64,000 nucleotides of DNA, from positions 29,328 through 93,327 of the forward strand of contig CAZTHL010000003.1 in assembly GCA_964613585.1 (NCBI GenBank), read 5' to 3'. Shown one piece after another: positions 48,995 through 58,780 of the stretch. The stretch is from CAZTHL01 sp964613585. Its GTDB lineage: Bacteria > Pseudomonadota > Alphaproteobacteria > DSM-16000 > Inquilinaceae. The notes below the pieces were generated by a model that had not been told where the DNA came from, ran no database searches, and saw only the letters and a program-made list of their open reading frames with translations. Position numbers and translations under genes: made by a program. Within the stretch, counting starts at the first letter, position 1; each line of letters opens with the position of its first letter.

Positions 48995-49431
48995 GGGTGA
49001 AGCCTCCTGAAGGAGCGATCATCTGTCCTGATTGACGGCGCGCCGAGACGCGGGGCGGAGTCTTGACGGCCCGACAAGGCCGGTCAAGCGCGCGGCGACC
49101 GGCGCAGGGTGGCGCACGGAAGCGCAGAGCGTCGCCCTGGAGCGTTTCCGCTCGGCGTGGACTCGGCATTGAGCAGCCGGACAGAGTGGTGACGGTGTTG
49201 CCCGGGGCCAGGGCTGACAGGTTTCACGTTGCGTTCGAGGTGGCATTGGCCCGGGCCCGGGGGGAGCGGCCGGCGATGCCCCTTGAGCCCGCAACGCTCT
49301 CGCCATCCACTCCGTAGGTCCTTTGCCAGATCTGTTGACAATCCGCTGCAGATCGTGCGTTTCATCCACGTGCGCTGCCGGAACCACCCGGCTGCCCGCC
49401 AACGCTCGATTGATCGGCGTCACACGGCACC
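48995..49431. other. Intergenic region between the binding-protein gene and the XRE regulator
   Basis: 437 bases containing repeat copy D (49140-49299) and the divergent promoters of the two flanking genes. TGTTGACAA at 49333-49341 includes a -35-like TTGACA oriented toward the XRE gene, without a convincing -10. No reading frame is credible. Confidence 0.45.
49140..49299. repeat. Dispersed intergenic palindromic element, copy D
   Basis: A 160-bp stretch from GAGCGTTTCCG (49140-49150) to a diverged right end CCGCAACGCTC (49289-49299). The right arm, GGGAGCGGCCGGCGATGCC then CTTGAGCCC, is very close to copies A and E. The left interior has diverged. Confidence 0.65.
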
Positions 49432-50277
49432 ATGGACAAGAGGGAGGTTCTTGACCGTTTTCGGCAGCGCCTGGAGCAGGTGATCGCGGCCTCCGGCCTG
49501 AGCCGCAGCGCCTTCGCCCGAGACGTCGACATGGACCGCTCGACCCTGTCGCAGCTGCTCTCACTCGGCAACGAGCGGCTGCCGCGCCTCGAGACCCTGG
49601 TCGCCATCGCCGTCGCCCGGCAGGTCAGCATCGATTGGCTGCTCGGTCTGAGCCAGCACGGCCCGCTCGGCACCGACGTGATGCGCGAGACGCTGAGCAT
49701 CGAGCGCGGCACCCCGAGCGGCGCCGACGAGCGCCTGCTCGCGTGGCATGCCGAGGCGATCGGCTACAAGATCCGGTACGTGCCGACCACGCTGCCCGAC
49801 CTTCTCAAGACGCCCGAGGTGATCCAGTACGAGCTGGCGCGCTTCGCCACGGGCAGCCCGGCCCAGGCGATCGAGACGGCTTCGGCACGGCTCGCCTACC
49901 AGCGTCGGCCGGAGACCGACATGGAAGCCTGCAGCAGCATCCAGAGCGTCCGCGCCTTCGCGGCCGGCGAGGGCCTGTGGAGCGGCATCGACCGTCCGGC
50001 CCGGGTGGAGGCGCTCCGCCAGATGGCCGGGCTGACCGCCGAGCTGTACCCGACCTTTCGCTGGTTCCTCTACGATGAGCGCCAGCGCTACTCCGTGCCG
50101 GTGACGATCTTCGGGCCGATACGCGCCGCGATCTACGTTGGTCAGATGTACTTCGTGTTCAATTCGACCCAGCATATCCGCGTGCTGGTCGAGCATTTCG
50201 ACGACCTGATCCGCAGCGCCGTCGTGCAGCCGCCGGACGTGGCGGCTTGCCTCGGCGATCTGGCCGGCCGCGTCTGA
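49432..50277 (+). CDS. XRE-family transcriptional regulator with unrecognised sensor domain
   Basis: A 281-residue regulator. An N-terminal Cro/CI-type helix-turn-helix (about residues 8-65) shows GLSRSAFARDVDMDRSTLSQ followed by RLPRLETLVAIAVA. The remaining 210 residues are not assigned; they include IRYVPTTLPDLLKTPEVIQY and VTIFGPIRAAIYVGQMYFVF, resembling the ligand or dimerisation part of other alphaproteobacterial XRE proteins. Its targets are unknown. It is divergent from the amino-acid-binding protein gene and convergent with the sigma-54 regulator. Confidence 0.85.
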   Translation: MDKREVLDRFRQRLEQVIAASGLSRSAFARDVDMDRSTLSQLLSLGNERLPRLETLVAIAVARQVSIDWLLGLSQHGPLGTDVMRETLSIERGTPSGADERLLAWHAEAIGYKIRYVPTTLPDLLKTPEVIQYELARFATGSPAQAIETASARLAYQRRPETDMEACSSIQSVRAFAAGEGLWSGIDRPARVEALRQMAGLTAELYPTFRWFLYDERQRYSVPVTIFGPIRAAIYVGQMYFVFNSTQHIRVLVEHFDDLIRSAVVQPPDVAACLGDLAGRV

Positions 50278-50309
50278 CTTGGCGGCCCCGTGGCGGACAG
50301 CCGGTCACG

Positions 50310-51800
50310 TCAGCCCTTGCTCTCGGCCTCCCAGGCAAGGCGCTTGCGGTAGATCGTCGAGGCGCTGATGCCGAGCAGGGAGGCCGCCCGCGGGATATTT
50401 CCTTCGCAGCTCTCGATCGCCTGCTCGATGGCCTCCTTCTCGACCTGCCAGAGGGGGCGGATGGCCGGCCGTGTGCCGGGGCAGGCGCCCGCCGGAGCGG
50501 CGGCGGCCGGGCCGTTCGCGCCTGCGTGCCGGGGCTCGGGCGACTCCTCCGCCTCGTCGGGCATGCCCGGCCCGTTCGCGGCGCGACGCGGCGCCGTGCC
50601 TGCGGTGGGCTGGCCGAGCGGCGGTGGCAGCATGTCCGCCGTCACCGTCTCGCCGTCGTGGAGTACGACGATGTTGCGGACCACGTTCTGCAGCTGCCGG
50701 ACATTGCCGGGCCAGCGGTAGTCCCGGATGCGTGCCTCGGCATCCGCGTCGAAGCGGGTGAAGCGCTTGCCTTCCTCGCGCGCGTAGACCAGGAGGAAAT
50801 GCCGCGCGATCTCCACGACGTCGCCGTCGCGCTCACGCAGCGGCGGCAGGTAGATCGGGATCACGTGCAGGCGATAGTACAGGTCCTCGCGGAAGCGCCC
50901 GCACTCGACCTCGTGCAGCGGGTCCCGGTTGGTAGCGCAGATGATGCGGATATCGACCTTTTCCTGATGCGTGCCGCCGACCTGCTGAAAGGTGCCGGTC
51001 TGCAGGAAGCGGAGCAGCTTGGTCTGAAGGTTCAGCTCCATCTCGCAGATTTCGTCGAGGAACAGGGTCCCTCCGTCGGCCAGTGAGGCCGCGCCCTCGC
51101 GGTCCTGAACGGCGCCGGTGAAGGCCCCCTTCACGTGGCCGAAGATCTCCGACTCCATCAGGTCCTTTGGAATGGCGCCGCAATTGATGGCGATGAATGG
51201 CCGCTCGCCGCGCGGGCTGCGCCGGTGGATGGCCTCGGCGCAGACCTCCTTGCCGGTGCCGCTCTCGCCGATGACGAAAACAGTCGCCTTGGAGGTGGCG
51301 GCGCTGTCGATGATCCGGTAGACCGCCTGCATGGCCAGGGACGAGCCAATGAAGCCGTAGTATTTCTCTCGGCTCAGGTCGTCCCTGTAGGTCTCGACGA
51401 TCTGCTCGAGACGCATGCGTTCGACGGTGTTGCGCACGGTCACCAGCAATCGGTCGGCGTTGAAGGGCTTGACGACGAAGTCATAGGCGCCCCAGCGCAT
51501 GGCTTCGACCGCCAGGTTGATCGATCCGTGAGCCGTGACCACAATCACGCCGATGGGCAGCTCCTCCTCGCGGATGTGGCGAAGGATGTCCATGCCGTTC
51601 ATGTCGGGCAGCTGCAGGTCGAGCAGGACGACCCGCGGCCTCGACCCGGCAATGGCCGAGAGGGCGGCGGCGCCGGTCTCGACATGCGCCACCTCGAGCC
51701 CGGCCTTGCGCAGATACTCCACATAGACGCGCGCCAGCGACGGCGTGTCTTCGACCAGGAGCACCCTGAATGTCTCGGTTGCCGCCATCGGACATGACAT
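50310..51800 (-). CDS. Sigma-54-dependent response regulator (NtrC/LuxO type)
   Basis: A 496-residue regulator. An N-terminal receiver domain has the phosphoacceptor D61 in VVLLDLQLPDMNG. A central AAA+ domain has Walker A GESGTGKEV, the sigma-54-contacting GAFTGA loop (about residue 228) and GGTLFLDEICEMELNLQTKLL. A C-terminal Fis-type helix-turn-helix is seen in NIPRAASLLGISASTIYRKR. No histidine kinase gene is adjacent, so the partner is unknown. Two ATGs (51800 and 51788) are possible starts; neither has a clear ribosome-binding site. Confidence 0.93.
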   Translation of the reverse strand: MSCPMAATETFRVLLVEDTPSLARVYVEYLRKAGLEVAHVETGAAALSAIAGSRPRVVLLDLQLPDMNGMDILRHIREEELPIGVIVVTAHGSINLAVEAMRWGAYDFVVKPFNADRLLVTVRNTVERMRLEQIVETYRDDLSREKYYGFIGSSLAMQAVYRIIDSAATSKATVFVIGESGTGKEVCAEAIHRRSPRGERPFIAINCGAIPKDLMESEIFGHVKGAFTGAVQDREGAASLADGGTLFLDEICEMELNLQTKLLRFLQTGTFQQVGGTHQEKVDIRIICATNRDPLHEVECGRFREDLYYRLHVIPIYLPPLRERDGDVVEIARHFLLVYAREEGKRFTRFDADAEARIRDYRWPGNVRQLQNVVRNIVVLHDGETVTADMLPPPLGQPTAGTAPRRAANGPGMPDEAEESPEPRHAGANGPAAAAPAGACPGTRPAIRPLWQVEKEAIEQAIESCEGNIPRAASLLGISASTIYRKRLAWEAESKG

Positions 51801-52248
51801 TGAGGAAGATTGTTTCCGCCAGTCCTACTGAAGAACCCAAACCCTGGCAATTCGCCGCACGCCAGCAGACGGTTCCCTTAGCGGTTTTTTCGCGACGGCA
51901 CGACCGTCTGCCCGGCATCGCGCGGCACGGGACCATCCGTTGCAGCGGGAGACAGGGGCCCGCCGAACGACTCCGCCAATCGGACAGGAAGGTACCAAGG
52001 AAGGCCGCGCCGCGAAACGCAAGACAACGGGGCTTGTCCGCTCCCGGCACGGCAAGATCCGGATAATGTTTCGCGAACGATACGAATGGTCGGCGCATCG
52101 CATCGGGTCCGAATCTTTCCTACTTTTTGTCGTGAGCAAAGCGCTTCATTTCGCACATGACGAGAAATCGCGCCGATGCGCTCGGGAGTACCACCGGCGT
52201 GACTCATCGGTGACCGACAAGTCTTCGGCTGTGATTGTAGGGAGGCAA
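51801..52248. other. Intergenic region, no gene seen
   Basis: 448 bases between the carbonic anhydrase end (its stop is at 52249) and the sigma-54 regulator start. It is less GC-rich than its neighbours. A TGGCAA-N5-CGCAC word at 51845-51860 weakly resembles a sigma-54 promoter but points at no plus-strand gene. GGGAGG followed by ATG at 52251 opens a 57-codon frame antisense to the carbonic anhydrase gene; it is not called. Confidence 0.4.
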
Positions 52249-53004
52249 TCATGCTGAGCTCAAGAGCGTACGGTCGTCGCGCGCCTGAATCGGCCGGGCG
52301 TTGCCGCTGTAAAGACGGGCGAAGGCGGCAATTTGTTGTGGCAGCACCTCCACCGCGGCCCGATAGACGACCCATACCACGTTTTCCGAGCAGGGGGGCC
52401 TGGACAGCGACCCCTCGTAGGTGAAGTACGCCCGCTCCTGAGGAAGCAGGCTGGCCGGGTCGACCATGACCCCGGGCACCGGCACCGGCGCGCCGATGCG
52501 CGGCGGCAGATGCCGGAAGATCGGTGTGTAGGCCGGGTGATCGCCGCCGCTGTTCAAGAAGACCGCGACGACCGCGATCATGCCGTCGACGGCGTGATGC
52601 ATGAAATGGGCTTCCATGGCGTGCCGGGCGCCATCCACGCTGTGCTCGCTCGGGCGGTGGAAGTGAATGTCCTCGAGCGCGAAGTCGATGCCGTGGATAT
52701 GGGCGCCGGAGCCGGCGGGAACCGGCAGCCGCACCGTATGGCCGTCATTGTGCAGGGTGAGGGGCATCGGCCGATAGCTGAAGCGGAGCGGCCGCAGCAG
52801 CGCCGGTGTCGCGTCGGTGAGATCGATCGGGGCTTGGCTGGCGCCGCTGCCACACAGTGCGGCGCCGTCCAGCCCGCCCCAGCCTGCCGGCCCGCGTGCC
52901 CCCTGATAGCTCCATTCGGCGGCCATCGCCGGACGGCACAGCGGGCACGCCGCCGCGCCGACGGCCAGTCCGCGGAGCAAACGCCGTCGCCGCATCCTCG
53001 ACAC
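52249..53004 (-). CDS. Alpha-type carbonic anhydrase, periplasmic
   Basis: A 251-residue alpha-carbonic anhydrase that interconverts CO2 and bicarbonate. The zinc histidines are H114 and H116 (IHFHRPSEHSVDG) and H133 in MEAHFMHH, with supporting E131. SQAPIDL is the conserved N-terminal block. The leader RRRRLLRGLAVGAAA resembles a twin-arginine signal, so export by Tat or Sec is likely. The last residues match the usual ending of the fold. It is a single-gene unit on the minus strand. Confidence 0.93.
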   Translation of the reverse strand: MSRMRRRRLLRGLAVGAAACPLCRPAMAAEWSYQGARGPAGWGGLDGAALCGSGASQAPIDLTDATPALLRPLRFSYRPMPLTLHNDGHTVRLPVPAGSGAHIHGIDFALEDIHFHRPSEHSVDGARHAMEAHFMHHAVDGMIAVVAVFLNSGGDHPAYTPIFRHLPPRIGAPVPVPGVMVDPASLLPQERAYFTYEGSLSRPPCSENVVWVVYRAAVEVLPQQIAAFARLYSGNARPIQARDDRTLLSSA

Positions 53005-53587
53005 TCGCTGTCTTCGCTTCTTCGGTAGCAGGCCTCAGAGTGGCAGAGCAGCTTGAGGGAACCCTTAAGCGGACGAACAATATGGCGCGGGTGGCGGCGT
53101 CCAGGCCGGAGGCCCGGCGCTTGGTTCGGGACGAAGCCCCATGGGTCGGACGGCAGGGGCCGCCGGAGGCGTCGGCCCGGCTGGCCGGATCGGTTGGTCA
53201 AATGGGCTGGCTTGCCTGACGCGCCGGTCAGGCTTGCGCGTGGCGCCGCAGGCCCGATGGGAGGAGTCTGGTCGGCTGCCCAGGCTCCGGAACGGCCGCG
53301 CCTGTCAGCTGTCCCTCGCCTGCGATTGGCACCCCGGCCTGTGGCAGCGTGACCCCTGTATTGCCCTGGACGGCGATCCCATGACCGAGCCCGAGCGCTT
53401 CGTCATCCGCCTTGTGCGGCGCCATACGTCTTCGGCACCGCCATCTGGTCCGAGGCGTCGACGGGGGCTTGAGCTTCGGCGCGCCGATCCGATGGCAGGG
53501 CCTCGGCGGCATCAGCTGCGTGGCGGTTGCCTGCGGCGAGCCGTACCATCCCTCTTGCCTGCCCTTCTTCGGGCTCTTGTGACCTCC

Positions 53588-53635
53588 GGGAGCCTTGGCG
53601 GGAGCCTTGGCGGGAGCCTTGGCGGGAGCGTTGGC
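53588..53635. repeat. Four tandem 12-bp units GGGAGCCTTGGC
   Basis: Three exact copies of GGGAGCCTTGGC and a fourth with one change (GCGTTGGC), 48 bp in all. The unit is a multiple of three, so neighbouring frames stay open (Gly-Ser-Leu-Gly on plus, Ala-Pro-Ala-Lys on minus). No real gene is shown to use it. It is a candidate variable-number repeat. Confidence 0.9.
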
Positions 53636-53718
53636 AAAGCCGCTGGCGCGATGACCCGAAGGCACAGCCCCTCTTGAGCCCCTCGGCCGGTCGGCCTCAA
53701 GGCACGTTGACAGGCGCA

Positions 53719-53753
53719 AGAAAAAGGGCGTCCGGCCATCGGCCGGACGCCCG
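53719..53753 (-). terminator. Intrinsic terminator of the Bax-inhibitor-1 gene
   Basis: A 12-bp perfect stem, GGGCGTCCGGCC/GGCCGGACGCCC (53727-53753), with a 3-base loop is followed on the minus strand by TTTTTCTT. It lies 21 bases beyond the stop codon. Confidence 0.92.
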
Positions 53754-53774
53754 ACTGTCGGCGCGCCCGTGCGG

Positions 53775-54524
53775 CTACTCGCGCTGGCCGAGGAACATCA
53801 GCAGGAACTGGAACAGGTTGACGAAGGCGATGTAGAGGCTGAGCGCGCCCCAGACCGCCGTCACCGTCTGTTCATCGTGCGACGCCGTCTCGGCGTAGGC
53901 GTTCTTGATCTCCTGCGTGTAGAACGCGGTCAGCCCCGCGAAGATCAGCACGCCCGCGCAGGCGATCACGAACTGCAGCATGCTGCTGGCCAGGAAGATG
54001 TTGACCACCGAAGCGATCAGCAAGCCGATCAGGCCCATGATCAGGAAGCTGCCGAAGCCGGACAGGCTCCTCTTGGTGGTGTAGCCGTACAGGCTGAGGC
54101 CGGCGAACGCGGCCCCCGTGATGAAGAACGTGCGGATCACGCTCTCCCCGGTGTAGACCATCAGCAGGATCGACAGGCCGACGCCGTTGATGGCGACGAA
54201 GGCCCAATAGAAGATCTCGCTGCCCTTGGCGGAGGGGCTGCGCATGGCAAAGGCCGCGATCAGCAGCATCGCCAGCGGCGCGAACTGCGCGATCAGGCCA
54301 AGCGGCGTGATCCCGACCAGCCGTCCGGCCTCGGTGACGAAGAAGATGCCGGTGACCGCCGGCACATTGGCCACGCCCCAGGCGACCAGGCCGCTGATCG
54401 CCAAGCCGGTGGCCATGTAGTTGTAGACGCGCAGCATGTAGGCGCGCAGGCCCTCATCGATCTGCGCCTGATCGACCGTGCCGGCGCGCGTCGCCGCATA
54501 ACGATTTGGTGCACCGTACGCCAT
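53775..54524 (-). CDS. Bax inhibitor-1 (BI-1)/YbhL family membrane protein
   Basis: A 249-residue protein with seven predicted transmembrane helices, typical of UPF0005/BI-1. It has LRAYMLRVYNYMATGLAISG, LSIYLDF-like ALSLYIAFVNLFQFLLMFLG and the conserved acidic residues of the TMBIM calcium-leak family (YTQEIKNAYAE and VNLFQ). Bacterial members are pH-sensitive calcium-leak channels or of unknown role. ATG 54524 is chosen because GGGGAG precedes it at 5-6 bases. A strong terminator follows. Confidence 0.92.
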   Translation of the reverse strand: MAYGAPNRYAATRAGTVDQAQIDEGLRAYMLRVYNYMATGLAISGLVAWGVANVPAVTGIFFVTEAGRLVGITPLGLIAQFAPLAMLLIAAFAMRSPSAKGSEIFYWAFVAINGVGLSILLMVYTGESVIRTFFITGAAFAGLSLYGYTTKRSLSGFGSFLIMGLIGLLIASVVNIFLASSMLQFVIACAGVLIFAGLTAFYTQEIKNAYAETASHDEQTVTAVWGALSLYIAFVNLFQFLLMFLGQRE

Positions 54525-54808
54525 CGTGCTCCCCATGACCGTGAAGTTAACACCTCGTACGCAGATATTTGGCCGCGTGCCCCGTCCGTTCAACGGCATT
54601 CGCGGACAAACGCCTGAAAAACAGGCGCAATTCCCTATGAGTCAAGGGGAATTCCGCTGTTCGGGAAATCTTCGCGACAGACCTGTTACAAAACACTTGA
54701 GGCCTCGCCGGCATCGGCTGGACGAGTCCTTGACGACACCGACGCCGCCCGGGCGGCTCCGCCGCGGGCAGGACCGCGACTCGACCACCTCCGGTGTCCG
54801 CTGCGTCC

Positions 54809-57324
54809 TCACTCGTTGCGCAACAGGGGTGCCGCCTTCTGCCCGAGCGCCCGCCACGTGCCCGCGAACCCGACACCCAGGGTGATCGCGGTGCACAGCA
54901 CCACCGTCGTCAGCACGGCCGACGGCAGGAACACCCAGTCGATCTCCAGCACGAAGGACAGCACGGCCCAGCCGGCCACGCTGCCCACCGCCCCGGCGAT
55001 CACCGCGGTGACCACGCCGAGCAGACCGTACTCGAGCACAAAGGCGCGCAGCACGTCGCCGCGCGTGGCCCCGAGCACCTTCAGCACCACGCTGTCGTAC
55101 ACGCGTCGGCGATGGCCGGCGGCAATTGCCCCCGCCAGAACCAGGGTGCCGGCGATCACCGTGACGCTCGCGGCGCTGCGCACCGCGGCGGCGACCTGCC
55201 CCAGCAGCCGATTGATCGTGTCGAGCGCCTCGCGCACCCGCACCGCCGTCACGTTGGCGAAGCGCTCGGCGATCGTGCCCTGCACCGCCGCCTCGGCCTC
55301 GGGCACGGCGCCGACCGTGGCCAGAAAGGTGTGCGGCGCGGCCGCCAGCGGCTGCGGCGAAAACACCAGGGTGAAGTTGATGCTCAGGCTGCCCCAGTCG
55401 ATCGCCCGGAGGTTCGCCACCTCGGCCTCGATGTCGCGGCCGAGCACATTGACCGTGAGCCGGTCCCCGATGCCGATGCCGAAGGCGGTGGCGATGTCCC
55501 GATAGACGGACAGCAGCGGCGGACCGGCATAGTCCGCCGGCCACCAGTCGCCGGCGACAATGTCGTCATCCGGCCGCGGCGCCGCCCGGTAGGTGACGCC
55601 ACGATCGCCGCGCAGCAGCCAGCCGTATTCCGGGTCGACCAGGGACTGGTCCGCCGGCATGCCGTTGACGGCGACGATGCGCCCGCGCAAGGACGGCACC
55701 GCCTCCGGCTCGTCCACCCCCTCGATCGCCTCCAAGGCCTCGCGGAACGGCCCGATCTGGTGAGGCTGAATATCCACAAAGAAGAAGGCCGGCGCAGCGT
55801 CGGGGATGTCGTCCTGCACCTGCCGGGACAGGTTCCCCTCGATCAGCGCGATGGCCACCAGCACGGTCAGGCCAAGGCCGAGCGACAGCACCACGGTCGG
55901 GGTCGGCGCACCCGGCCGATGCAGGTTGGCCAGCGCCAGCCGGAGCGCAGGGCGGCGCGGCCGGCCGATTCGCCGGGCGCCGGCCATCACCGCCCAGGCG
56001 GCCCCGCGGAAAGCGAGGATCGACGCCGCGGCCCCGAGCACGAACCAGGCGGCGAACACCCGGTCGACCGCGGTGGCGACGGCCAGCCCGGCGAGCAGGG
56101 CGCCGGACAGCCCGGTCGCCGCGATGAAGGCCGGGCGGGGCCAACGCCGCGCCGGCGCCACCAGATCGCGGAACAGGGCGCCGGCCGGCACGTCGCGCGC
56201 CCGCGCCAGCGGCCACAACGAGAAGGTGAGCGCGGTCAGCAGGCCGAAGGCGGCGGCCACCCCCAGCGCCCCCGGATAGACGCCGAGCGCCACGTCGACC
56301 GGCAGCAGCCCGGACACCACGCCGCCGACGAGAAAGGGCGCGGCGCCGCCCAGCAGGAGGCCGGCCGCGATGCCCGCCGCGGCCAGGGCCAGCGTTTGCA
56401 TCAAGTATGTCTCGAAGACGAGGCCGTTCCGGGCGCCCAGCACCTTCAACGTGGCGATCGTGGCGATCTTGCCGTCCAGGTAGCTCTTGATCGCGCTGCC
56501 GACGCCGATGCCGCCGACCAGAAGCGCCGTCAGCCCCACCAGGGTCAGGAACAGCGCCAGCTGGCCGACGGTGCGCTCCAGCCTCGGCGCGGCGTTGGTG
56601 AAGTCGCGGACGCGCCAGCCGGCATCCGGGAAGGTCGCGCCGAGCTGCTGACGGAAGGCCGCCACGGACACCCCGTCCTCCAGGCGCAGCCGATACTCGT
56701 AGTAGATCATGCTGCCCGGCTGCTGCAGCCCCGTCTCCGCCAGGGCGGCCTCGGCCATCATGAGCCGTGGTCCGACGCTGAAGCCGCCGCTCGCGCGGTC
56801 GGGCTCGCGCTCGATCACCGCGCGCACCTCGAGGACGGTCTCCCCGAGGCCGATTCGGTCGCCAAGGGCAAGGTCGAGGCGCTCAAGCACGATCGGCTCG
56901 ACCGCCGCGCCCCACACGCCGTCGAGCCGGGCCAGCGCCATGTCCAGGTCGAGGCCGCCGCGCAGGTCGATCCCGCCGTACAGCGGGTAGAGCTCATCCA
57001 CCGCCTTGAGCTCGACGAGCGCGGTCCGCGCCCCGTCCGGACTGCGCGCCATCGCCCGCATGTCGACACCGGTCGACAGCACGCCGCGCTCGGCCAGGAA
57101 GGCCCGCTGCGCGTCCGTCGCCGGGGTGTAGATCTGGCGCAGCGCCACGTCGCCGCCGAGGATCGCCTGCCCGTCCTCGCGCAGGCCGTCGAGCACGCCG
57201 CTGGCCACCGACTGAACCGCTGCGATGGCGGCGACGCCGAGGGTCAGGCAAGCCAGGAAGATGCGGAAGCCGGCAAGGCCACCGCGCAGCTCACGCCGCG
57301 CCAGGCGGGCGGCCAGGGTCAGGC

Positions 57325-57328
<4 letters not shown>
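54809..57328 (-). CDS. YbbP-type ABC transporter permease (FtsX family)
   Basis: An 839-residue permease with two FtsX domains: a first transmembrane helix near residues 22-42, a large periplasmic domain (IYTPATDAQRAFLAERGV onward), then clustered helices about 265-440 and 480-510, and a second FtsX block at the C-terminus (LVLAGAIAAGHRRRVYDSVV, then LKVLGATRGDVLRAF). With the ATPase encoded upstream it forms a type VII-like mechanotransmission ABC system, often linked to lipid or lipoprotein handling. Its start overlaps the ATPase stop by four bases. Confidence 0.93.
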
Positions 57329-58080
<752 letters not shown>

Positions 58081-58081
58081 C

Positions 58082-58777
58082 GTGCGCATCTCGAGCCCGT
58101 CTCCCGGCGACCCACCGGTAATTGGCCTGCTCGGTCGGGTTGTCAACGCGACCGCCGGCGCGCTGCTGCTCCTCGGGCTGACCGTGCCGCCGGCCGAGGC
58201 CCGGCCGCTCACCCTGCTGGCGCTGGGCGACAGCCTGGTCGCCGGCTACGGGCTGGCGCCGGAGGATGCCTTCCAGGCGCAGCTCGAGGCGGCGCTGGCG
58301 GACCGGGGTTACACGGTCGAGGTGCTGGACGGCGGCGTCTCCGGAGACACCACGGCCGGCGGCCTGGCCCGGCTCGACTGGGCGCTGGCCGACGATCCGG
58401 ACCTGGTGCTGCTCGAGCTGGGCGCCAATGACGGCCTGCGCGGCATCGATCCGGCGGAGACGCGGGCCAATCTCTCGGCGATCCTGGAGCGACTCACCTC
58501 GGCGGGGACGCCGGTGCTGCTCGCCGGCATGTATGCGCCGCCCAACCTCGGCCGGCGCTACGGCGAGGCCTTTAACGCCGTCTTTCCGGATCTGGCCGAG
58601 CAATACGATGTGCCGCTCTACCCGTTCTTCCTGGACGGTGTGGCGGCCGAGCCGTCGTTGAACCAGGCGGACGGGATTCATCCGAACGAGGAGGGCGTGG
58701 CCGTGATCGTCGAGCGGATCACACCCCATGTCGTGGCGCTGATCGAGGACGCGGGGCTCGCCCCGGCGGTGCGGTGA
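58082..58777 (+). CDS. TesA-type arylesterase/lysophospholipase, SGNH hydrolase, exported
   Basis: About 231 residues. After a signal-like segment (NATAGALLLLGLTVPPAEA), the SGNH blocks appear: LLALGDSLVAGYG (catalytic Ser), the Gly in VSGDTTAGG, LLELGANDGLRG (Asn) and the Asp-His pair in DGIHPNEEG. It cleaves acyl esters in the periplasm. In E. coli, tesA is also divergent from ybbA-ybbP, so the locus is conserved. The GTG at 58082 is the best start near the signal peptide; ATG 58034 is possible and would overlap ybbA. Confidence 0.9.
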   Translation: MRISSPSPGDPPVIGLLGRVVNATAGALLLLGLTVPPAEARPLTLLALGDSLVAGYGLAPEDAFQAQLEAALADRGYTVEVLDGGVSGDTTAGGLARLDWALADDPDLVLLELGANDGLRGIDPAETRANLSAILERLTSAGTPVLLAGMYAPPNLGRRYGEAFNAVFPDLAEQYDVPLYPFFLDGVAAEPSLNQADGIHPNEEGVAVIVERITPHVVALIEDAGLAPAVR

Positions 58778-58780
58778 CCC

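Larger units (their letters stand above)
53005..53774. other. 770-bp low-information region with a 12-bp tandem repeat and possible gene remnants
   Basis: No confident gene. On the plus strand, protein-like stretches appear in successive frames: ALDGDPMTEPERFVIRLVRR (about 53363-53422), PYVFGTAIWSEAST (from 53422) and LSFGAPIRWQGLGGISCVAV (about 53470-53530). This looks like a frameshifted remnant of an unidentified gene, at low confidence. The stretch also holds a hairpin at 53214-53233, the tandem repeat at 53588-53635 and the BI-1 terminator. Confidence 0.35.

Noticed and set aside
51845..51860. Sigma-54-like TGGCAA-N5-CGCAC
   Set aside because: It lacks the GC of the -12 element and no plus-strand gene follows it.
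52251..52424. ATG with GGGAGG upstream opening a 57-codon plus-strand frame
   Set aside because: It lies antisense to the conserved end of the carbonic anhydrase gene and its product is low-complexity and Arg-rich.
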